Source of the DNA: Chloranthus sessilifolius
Taxonomy: Eukaryota; Streptophyta; Magnoliopsida; Chloranthales; Chloranthaceae
Length of the DNA stretch: 64,000 bases
NCBI GenBank assembly: GCA_021018995.1
Contig: CM037591.1
Span: 69,343,901 to 69,407,900 of the forward strand
Direction of reading: 5' to 3'
In this document: positions 56,027 to 64,000 of the stretch, one piece after another
How the letters are laid out: each line of letters opens with the position of its first letter
Position numbering within the stretch: the stretch's first letter is position 1
Position numbers and translations under genes: made by a program
Notes under the pieces: generated by a model
Database searches by the model: none
Seen by the model: only the letters and a program-made list of their open reading frames with translations
What the model was told of the DNA's origin: nothing

Positions 56027-59000
56027 TAACTACTAGAGCTTTCCCTTGAATTTGGCCTTTTATTTTTAATTTTTACTAAGCTTTTTTGCTGTTTTTTTAC
56101 TATTTTTTACTTACCCCTATGATTACGTCATTTTCTCACCCCTACTTTTAAGTCATTTACAAGCCTCAGTTGATTGGCGGGCCTACTTGCTCACCGTCTT
56201 AAATTTCCTTACCTTTCCGTCATTTTAAGCACCTTAGCCATTCGGCGGGTCTACTTGCGCATTATTATTTAATTTACTTTACTTTTACGTCATTTTAAGT
56301 GTCTTAGCCATTTGGCGGGCCTACTTGCGCCTTAAATTTTGCAATCATATTCAAACAGTGGATGCCGGCTCGTATAGGCGGCATGGGATCCTCACCCCAA
56401 ATCTTTGAACTTATGAAAACTTCCTTAAAAACGAAATGTAAAATTGAACCAATAAAGGGAATTTAAATTGATTTTTAGGTAGACTTTTACGGGTTGGGTT
56501 ATTTACGCACACATACAAACTCTCAGTTCTTAGTACGGCGGCAACCCCTAGTGGTGATGATCTGAAAAAGTTTCGGCCCACCTACTATCTGAGAAAGTAC
56601 TTGCACTTGAGGTATATCGGGTGGGTAACCTTCTCGTTACCAAGCTTAAAACCAGGGGAAAAAGTGACCGTTAGCAGACCCGAATTGACCATGTACCCCT
56701 AGGTTCGGTGACGAAGAGAGCCGATTCATATAAATAGTCAATCCCCGGAAACCTAGCTTCTACAAAAAAATAGTTAGAAGACCCATTTCGACCTGAAAGT
56801 GCTACTGTCAAATTATCTGTAGCCTCATCTTTGTCTGGCGCAACTATTACATGAGCCAATGGAAAATTCCCCAAAAATAAACTAGCGCATGTATTAGTTG
56901 CACCAACTTTATCCTGAGCAATTTTGGTCTGGCGCACCTAATGGTTGGGCCAAGTTTATTTGAGGTAGCAACAGCCCGAATCTGTGGCTTGCTTCACACC
57001 CTGGACTCCTCGATTAGTGTCTTTAGTGCTTCTGTTTAGGCCCCAAAATCTCTGACACCCAATACGCGCTTGCCAATCAAAAGAAGGTGACTTCTATTTT
57101 ACTCGTTTCAAGGGATCGGGTTGTTTGCATTGGTTTTCATGCCTTCATTTGATCAAGGGGTTACCCTTTGATTTTTCTGAAGCACTTCAGAACCTTTGCT
57201 GTGGGACCTATTTAGAGTACGAGAGCCACCCGAGAAGGGCCCCGGAATCCTTATTTCTTTTCATTTATAAAAATTTTAAAAAATTGAAATTAAAAAATAA
57301 AAAATAGAGCCTTGTTGGTGCCAGCACAATGACATCATCGTACCCTCCATCATCCCATAGGGAAGGAAGGAGGAAGCTTTATAGGCCCCATCCGAGGCAT
57401 TTGTACAGGCTATGTCGACTATCGACGCTATGTTCATCCCTGCCACACTCTCCAACCCATTCCCATACCGAGGAGGCTTTCACTTCCGTCCCCCTAACCC
57501 AATCAACCCTCGCCATTAACGGCACATTCAGTGCCCTTATTTTCCCTTCCCCCACTTTCCAAAATATCCAAAATCTAACCCTCTATTTCCCTTTATTTTC
57601 CCAAGCCATGCCCTCATCCATGGCCATTTCAAACCCATCTCACCTTCTATCCACACCCATTCAAAACCCTGCCCCATCCTCCACTTTCACCAATATACCA
57701 TATTTTTTATCCGCCCGATGCATATCCAATCCACCCACTTCTATCCATGCTGCACCCGATCCCCATACCTCCCTTCGTCTACCCAGGTCATGCCCATTTT
57801 TATCGGGGCCATGACTAACTTTCCTCTCTCATCATCCACATCCATGCCCCATACATCCTCCCCACACATGCCCAATCCATCCTTTTTCAGCCTAGCATAC
57901 CTTCAAATCCTAACCTGACCTGTGGCCAAGCTACACCCCGAAGAAAGCCCTTTTTTTAGGTTCACAAGCAGTTATAGTATCGGTTAAGTCAACACAAATC
58001 GAGTTGTGAGACGACACCAGACCCCATCTGACCGGCTATGACGGAATCGACGTTTATGTCATGGCTTTTGAAAAAAAGAAATAAAAAGAAAAAAAATAAA
58101 AAAATAAAAATACAAGCTCAAAGCAAGATGGACGTGGTGAAAACCCGAAAGGACACTACGGGTAAAAAGAGTGAGTTTGTGCGAACCAGGTGAAAACCCG
58201 ATAGGGCGCTTGGGGTAAGAGAGCGAAACCCATGGACGTGGTGAAAACCCGAATGGGCACCACGGGTAAAAAGAGGGCAAAAATGGGCACGACAAACCCA
58301 CCTTGGGCGTTGGGAGCAAAAGAGGTTTAAAAGAAAATTTTAAAAAAGAAAGGTTTGAAAATGATTGATAAGATTGATGTTTGAGAAACCCTTTTGGTTA
58401 CTCTCCCTGTTATCCATTTTTCGACTAGGCCGCTCATGTTAGTTCAAATCGGGCCCTGACCAGAATTGTCTTTGTGAAACTGCTTCGTCACACATATGAC
58501 CCGAACCAAGGAGAAAAGGTTGATTCAATCCAAAGGGATGGATGTTCCGACTTTGGTAAAATTGTTGAACCTCACTCAGGTCCAATCATATAAACGAGTT
58601 CGACTATGCTCAAAATGGGACCCGTTACTTCGTCTCACTGATAAGGCGTCAAAAAAAAAGAAGAAAAGCCAAAAAACAACAAAAAAAATCAACAAAAAAG
58701 ATCAAGAAAAATCTAAATGCAAAAAGAATTGTATATATTTCTACTCTTTTCCATATGTGCAGCACCGTACTTCCATTTCAAAAACAAAATAAAGAAAAAA
58801 AATAAAAAAATCAATCAATCAAAATTCTAAAAAATACATATACATATATCCCCACTTTCTTTATGTCCATGTACATATGTACAACATCATACTTCTATCT
58901 CAAAATAAAGAAAAAAAATAAAAATAACTCTAAAAATAAAAATCCAAAATATATAAATCTAGAAAATTGAAAATGTATAGGTAATTGTTTATTTTTCCTT

Positions 59001-60454
59001 TTATTAATTAGGATTCATATTGTTACCTATATAAATAAAAAAGGGACTGACGTTTTCTCAAGATGTGCAGGAACATCAAATGGTCCGAAGCCGCGAAGCA
59101 GGCAACCTCTTAGCGATGGACGGATCAGATGAAACATCTCACCACTGATGTCCAATCTATTCAAAAAAAAAGGAAGAAGAAAATCATTTTGAAAAATAAA
59201 AAAGATAGCCATATTTTTATGGTACTTTCACCATGCACAACCACGCACATGCGTGTTTCAATGCGGTAAAATGTCAATATTTTATTGGCAATGTAACTGT
59301 GCTAAATTAATGTCCTAAGTCTAAGGTTCACCTTGGATCTTTGGATCCTACTTTAAAGTAGGAGCAACTGTGTCAATCCCGATCGAGCGGTCAATATTTC
59401 GATCAGGTTGATTCCACTACTAAATCTTCAAGCTAAGCGCTCTGCCTTTGGATTCATGTAAACTTTAGTGTCCTAAGTTTCAGATTCCTCAGAAAAAGGT
59501 CAATCATCGGTTGAGACCAACCTGTTGAAAATGGAACTATATATCAATCAACTATGTGTAAACATGCATGCAGAAGGGTTCATTTCCCTTATTTTCGCAG
59601 GCCTAAAACCCGTATTGGCGTGGTATCCCTGTAAAGTGTACGCCATGCGTTTGGATATCCGTAAGATGGTCGTTTGTTCTCATAAATTTTATCCGGACGA
59701 GATCTAGATCGATACTTCCATCACCTTTGTTGCTTATCGCCCCTAATGGGTGTATGCTTATGTATAGTTAAATGATTTGTAGGATCATTATCAGCAGAGA
59801 CTAGGATTAGATGTCCCCTTCGATGGGCACCCAATTTTAGCTAAATCTATTCAGTGTTATTTGAAGTTGGATACTCTAGGTCATATTGATCCGGGGCACA
59901 TTATCAAAAGACAACACGTACTCCCGAAAAGCATTGCGATATCTTTTCGCTCTGCTCGGGTAGTCGTGCTAAATAAACTTCGGCATCATTGGGTCTGCCC
60001 AAAGACCTCAATCCCGGCTTCATGTAAGAGCACCCACGACCAGTCAAATGAGGCAGTCAGTACCTCATATGATGGGACACAAGATGTGGAGCCTTGCGTA
60101 CTTGCTTTGCATTTATCTTTGAATGTGGGTCGATCACCCCCCTTACTTACAAAGTTATTGTGACCATTTTTCCTTACTAACGGGCTTTCGCAACTCGAGA
60201 GATGAGCATTTTCTCAGCTATTGGGCTTTCGCAACTCATTCCACCTCGGCTATACCAAGTAATGTCGCTAAGCGCTTAGGGACCGATTACCTTGAGAAAC
60301 AACCATTTTTCTCGACATACAGGGCTTTCGTTTTCTCACCATGTTACTCATCTGATGTTTGAAGTTCATTCGAAATGTGGCAGACCCGTTAATAATGCCT
60401 TGGGCCTCTTCGGATGTCTCTTTTTTTTAGAATTCAATCATTGGTGATCGGATA
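56027..60454 (+). other. LARD non-coding interior
   Basis: No retroelement domain recognised. Open frames exist (57329-57814, Ser/Pro/His-rich; 59525-59707; 59861-60163) but none shows domain features or bordering frames. Contains repeated phrases GGCGGGCCTACTTGC (~56175, 56235, 56315), the imperfect palindromes reported below, and an A-rich tract at 58650-58990. Confidence 0.6.
58126..58285. repeat. Short tandem repeat GGTGAAAACCCGA...GGGTAA
   Basis: Three to four copies of GACGTGGTGAAAACCCGA followed ~8-12 bases later by ACGGGTAAAAAGAG, at ~58128, 58187, 58233. Similar GTGAAAACC phrases are common in TAT-type interiors. Confidence 0.8.
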
Positions 60455-60469
60455 CCAAAGAGGGACATT
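60455..60469 (+). promoter_or_regulatory. LARD polypurine tract
   Basis: CAAAGAGGGACATT just before the 3' LTR TGTAGACACC. Confidence 0.65.
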
Positions 60470-62064
60470 TGTAGACACCCAAATTTGGCCCAAGGCCCGA
60501 TCGAAACACATTTCAAGAGAGGCGCACTTCCGAGCTTTCGATGGCATGTATGGAACCCTTAGAAACCTTCTCGAAACCTTAGGAGCCATGCAAAACCCTT
60601 AGGAAACACTCCAGATCCCTTAGGAACCTTCTCGAAACTGTAGAAACCCATCCCAACCCTTAGAAACTATTCCGGACCTAAACCTAGCTTTCCCGAGCAA
60701 TGGATGAAGCGTGGTGTATTGGGACTAGCTGTGACCTTTTAATATGATCAAATCTTATACCATTGAAAAGTAGAAGTCTCCAACTTTCCAATGAGCCAAA
60801 GATCACCCCAATTGGAGCTGTACGCGAGAACATATCGTGTTCTGAAGTGTAGGGGCAAATTTATAATTTTGTGGAATTCCCCTTAGGGATTTGGCACAAG
60901 TATTACTTGTGTCTAGCCATTTCTCCCCAGAAATGGCTTGGCATAACTAATAGTTGTGCCAGCTTTAAGGTGGACCCCACCTCGGGCTGCCAACTTTCAG
61001 ACCCTATAGAAACACTGTTTTACTGTACATATGCCTGGCGCACCTATTAGTTGCGCCAAGCTTATGAAAAGTAATCCTATGTTTTTACCTCAAAAAATTG
61101 AGATTGAGGTTTGACTTGTTGACCATCTTAACCTTTGGGTTGTGTTTTGCTAGTTCTATTGCACCCATTCACTATCTATTTGTAACCTCTTGAGTGGTTT
61201 AAAGCCTCACCCTATCATCCACCATTGGAGTTAACCTTCACACCTTTCAAGACTTCAAAAATCCTAGGAAATCTTAGATGGCTAGATTACCTAATTACTA
61301 ATCAAAATTAGCCTCTAAACACCCTCCTAACCTCTCTTTTTCCTATAAATAAAGAGGCACCCCCCTTTACGAAGGCTTGAAAAAATTTATAAATTAAGAG
61401 ATTAAAGAATTCCTTCTCTCTCCTCTAGTGCACCTTTCTCATATAAATTTGAGAACTTTAAAACCTTCTTTAGACCTTAGCCTTTGACCTAAAACTTCTA
61501 TATTAGGTTTGTGCTACCCCCTAGCCTTTTCTCTCTACCTCTTAGCTATCATGCCCTAGGACCTAGAACCCCATTTCTCACCATACAAGCCATTGAAGTT
61601 CACCGAAGCAAGCCTACGCAAGGTTCCATGGCTGTACAACAAGGGCCTGAGAGCTCTGGCTCTCCCCCCTATTCCTCTACCTTCTTGGTTATTCCTCCAT
61701 CCTCACATTTGCACCGTTACGTCGCCGAATTTTCGGTAGGAACGAAGGTGTACAACTAGGATTTTAAGGTCCTTTGGGGAAGAGGAAGACTTTTTCATTT
61801 CTTTTATATTATTTTTATTTTGGCCATAAGTAGAGACCACATTAAGCAGGTTGATTGAGTCCCTAACACTTTCCCAATCAATAACCGAAGTCCCTATCAA
61901 AGAGCCTTTTGTGTAGTCAAGATTCATAGTCAATTTTTGGCACTTCGGTGCTCCTTAAATTTGATTTGGGTTTCCCAGGACATCAAAAGTTTCATGTGGC
62001 AACTCTAAATTTTTATCACGAGTGCACGTCGTGCGGCAGCTTGTTAAAAATCCACGGTAGCACA
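60470..62064 (+). repeat. LARD 3' LTR
   Basis: 1595 bases, TGTAGACACCC to GCACA. It has the ~30-base segment with TGGCATAACTAATAGTTGTG that the 5' LTR lacks. A TATAAATAAAGAG box lies at ~61343. Confidence 0.92.
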
Positions 62065-62069
62065 ACAAG

Positions 62070-63085
62070 CAATCATTCTGAATGTGTAATTTTTTATTTT
62101 AAATAGGATCCCATCACGTCATGTTATGACACGGACCAACTACGAGTCACCTCAATGAGTAGGGGCTACGACTAATCATGAATATTTTTCATAGGCGACG
62201 ATGGACAGGATCCTTATCGGTATAATTATTACTTTTGTTTTGGCACTTAATATGTACGAAAATTATCTTAAGGTAGTATTTAAGTCATGTAAGAAATACA
62301 AGACATGTGTCACTGGGATTAGTCTATTTCTCACGGGTATATTTCACGAAATATGAAGACACTTTAATTTTGTAATGAATAACTCGTGTTTTCTCAAATA
62401 AATTAACACCATATTAGAATTAAACCATCGCATGCCTATGACACGAATGTTAACGGCATGGATTTTTGTATAGAAAATTTGGGTTGTTACAGGTAAGTTA
62501 AGTGAAAGATTCATTACTTATCTGTTTATCTGTCTAAGTTCATCTGTCTGATTTTTGGCAAAGGAAATGAGTTTTGTTGTAATACTATTTTGTGTCCCTT
62601 TAATACCAACCAGATTTCATTTAAAACACCTGATTCAAAAGTACCTTGATAAACAAACTTAGAAATTTTGGTGTGAGTGGTTAGTCAATATTTATTAGAA
62701 TGGTTACTTGTTGAGCATATGCATTAGCTCTTATAGTAGTTTAACTACCCTGCAGGTTAAGAAAAGGGAATGAAGAAAGATCAGTGGGCAAAGTTCTCTG
62801 CAGTATTATCTGGTGCAGATCTCTATGTCTGGTACGTAGTGTTAAAAGAATATTAACTACTTTGAGCTCGATTGTTCTGAGGAATTGTATAGTTTAATGT
62901 AGTGAGGTATTCTGGCATGTTTTATGTAAGAAAAGGACAAGTTTCTTCTGTTTATCTAAAATCTGGTTGCCTGGATATTTGTTTTCGATCTCAGGTTAGA
63001 AATTTTTATTTCACGTTTATTGTTTACTTCTGATCTATCTGGGTCGTGGCTCGAGATCCAGGTGCGTGGATTTTGGGCCGTGACA
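62070..63085 (+). repeat. LTR-like sequence, right part
   Basis: Ends GGATTTTGGGCCGTGACA at 63085, the kind of end chromovirus LTRs have. It contains CTACCCTGCAG followed by GTTAAG at ~62755, at a position like the acceptor-like sites of the other LTRs, and a CACGTCATGTTATGACACGG phrase at ~62105. The following CTGGCGATCAGGTG is not a clean primer site. The LARD element interrupts it. Confidence 0.4.
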
Positions 63086-63385
63086 CTGGCGATCAGGTGA
63101 TTCTGATTCATGAGAGAAAACCTGGATCTGGCACCACTGTCAAGATGTTGAAAATTGGAAAGTCACAATGACTTTAAGGGGCATGCTGCAGATATGGTAA
63201 TCAAATGCTTTCATTTGTTACAAAAAATCCTTTAATTTGTTCCTTTCAATGTAAACCTCTCTGCTTGGTATATGAAATATTTTTTGTACTTTGAACAATT
63301 TGATCTTGACTTCTAAGCGTATCCATTTCTGTTTAACTGAGTAATTGGTCTCTAGATGACTTTGAAGGATAGTCACACAACCCCT
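63086..63385. other. Unassigned spacer
   Basis: Nothing recognised beyond possible degenerate retroelement leader. Confidence 0.3.
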
Positions 63386-63389
63386 AGGT

Positions 63390-64000
63390 CAATTGTCACT
63401 GCTCAATTTTCTCGACACAATTTTTTTTTTAAACACGAATCTCCTGGAAAACCGGACTGTCAGGTCGTACAGATCACGATCCGAATAAAGGATACTTGGT
63501 ACATCCACACACAATGCGGAAATTAAAGCAGATAATATATATGACATAAAATCTCCAATTCTAAAATGTAGCATGAATAGTAAACTAAGACAAACCACTG
63601 GTGATGGCCGACCATCACCTAACAGTGGTATATAATATGTGTATAATAGCACGAAGGTACCAAGCCCGAACTTGCCAAAATCTAATATGTACTAAATCTA
63701 CGATCCCAGAACTAGGGGTACAAATTCTTAGGCGTAAGATCCTCTTCTTCCGGTATGTAGTCTGGATCTTTCTCAAAGCCAAGATCCCAATCAATATCTA
63801 CACCTGTGACATATAATCAGGGTGAGCTAACAGTCTAAGTTCAGTGGGAGAAATTAGATACCAGTATACATCTCATCAGTCATGCATAGATTCAAAGACA
63901 AAGATCAAAACATTTTTATATTAAAACTGATGACATTTTTCATACTCAAAATAGAAATTGAATTCAAGGCATTTTCCTATCAAAATCGAAACTGATTTCA
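63390..64000 (-). repeat. Minus-strand chromovirus-type LTR, running off right edge
   Basis: On the minus strand: CTGATTATATGTCACAG at ~63820-63804, then GVDIDWDLGFEKDPDYIPEE, EDLTPKNLYP and a stop. This is the same arrangement as in the LTRs at 37580 and 15069. The likely LTR end is TGTCACTGCTC on the plus strand at ~63396. Partial because the window ends. Confidence 0.45.

Larger units (their letters stand above)
54441..62064 (+). mobile_element. Non-coding LTR retrotransposon (LARD type, TAT/Ogre-like ends)
   Basis: LTRs 54441-56005 and 60470-62064 both begin TGTAGACACCCAAATTTGGC and end with ACA. Perfect 5-base duplication ACAAG (54436-54440, 62065-62069). The primer site TGGCGACTCTACTGGGGAC is of the tRNA-Arg type used by TAT/Ogre elements. 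The 4.46-kb interior has no gag, protease, RT or integrase text, so replication must have used proteins of a partner element. LTRs differ by many substitutions and by a 60941-60970 insertion. Confidence 0.92.

Noticed and set aside
57329-57814. 161-codon open frame in the LARD interior as a possible gag-like gene
   Set aside because: Low-complexity Ser/Pro/His composition, no capsid or zinc-knuckle motif, and overlapping open frames in C-rich DNA; better explained by base composition.

Overview
The window is nuclear DNA of a flowering plant, from a repeat-rich (probably heterochromatic) part of a large genome. It contains no intact host gene, tRNA, rRNA, CRISPR or bacterial-type operon. Almost everything is transposable elements inserted into one another. 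The only host coding sequence is exon fragments carried inside CACTA DNA transposons: NUP98-like, a eugenol-synthase-like reductase, an oxygenase-like gene, SPIRAL1-like and a plasma-membrane H+-ATPase. The species cannot be named from the sequence.

Layout. (1) 1-7437: a minus-strand Ty3/gypsy element of Athila type. Its left end lies outside the window and its RT/RNase H core is deleted. It sits inside the 5' LTR of (2) a very decayed plus-strand Tekay/Del-like chromovirus spanning 7438-38101 (PBS 7842, chromodomain ~32900, 3' LTR 35444-38101). Its pol gene carries a ~741-bp tandem quadruplication of RNase H plus integrase N-terminus (10831-31734), two intron-like insertions (9216-9360, 32499-32572), and an unusual accessory reading frame between chromodomain and 3' LTR. 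The fourth tandem copy was hit twice: by a solo LTR (13140-15555, perfect 5-bp duplication) and by a 15.5-kb CACTA element (15978-31475). That CACTA element itself hosts a second, 6.2-kb CACTA element (17476-23666, perfect 3-bp duplication).

(3) 38949-53240: a third large CACTA element (3-bp duplication GAA) of another terminal-sequence family. It carries SPIRAL1-like and H+-ATPase-like exons, a 370-bp MITE, a 4.8-kb Ty1/copia element (43414-48224) and an internal extra CACTA right terminus at 51132. (4) 54441-62064: a complete but non-coding LTR element (LARD type, TAT/Ogre-like termini, perfect 5-bp duplication), inserted in LTR-like sequence that continues to ~63085. (5) ~63390-64000: another minus-strand LTR-like sequence running off the right edge.

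No CACTA element here shows a recognisable transposase, so all look non-autonomous. All captured exon sets lie on the minus strand, and 5'-exon-like sequences lie just inside the right termini on the same strand. This suggests the elements may produce chimeric spliced transcripts. By hand comparison the oldest dated layer is the chromovirus (about 50 mismatches over 402 LTR positions) and the youngest dated one is the copia element (13 over 410).
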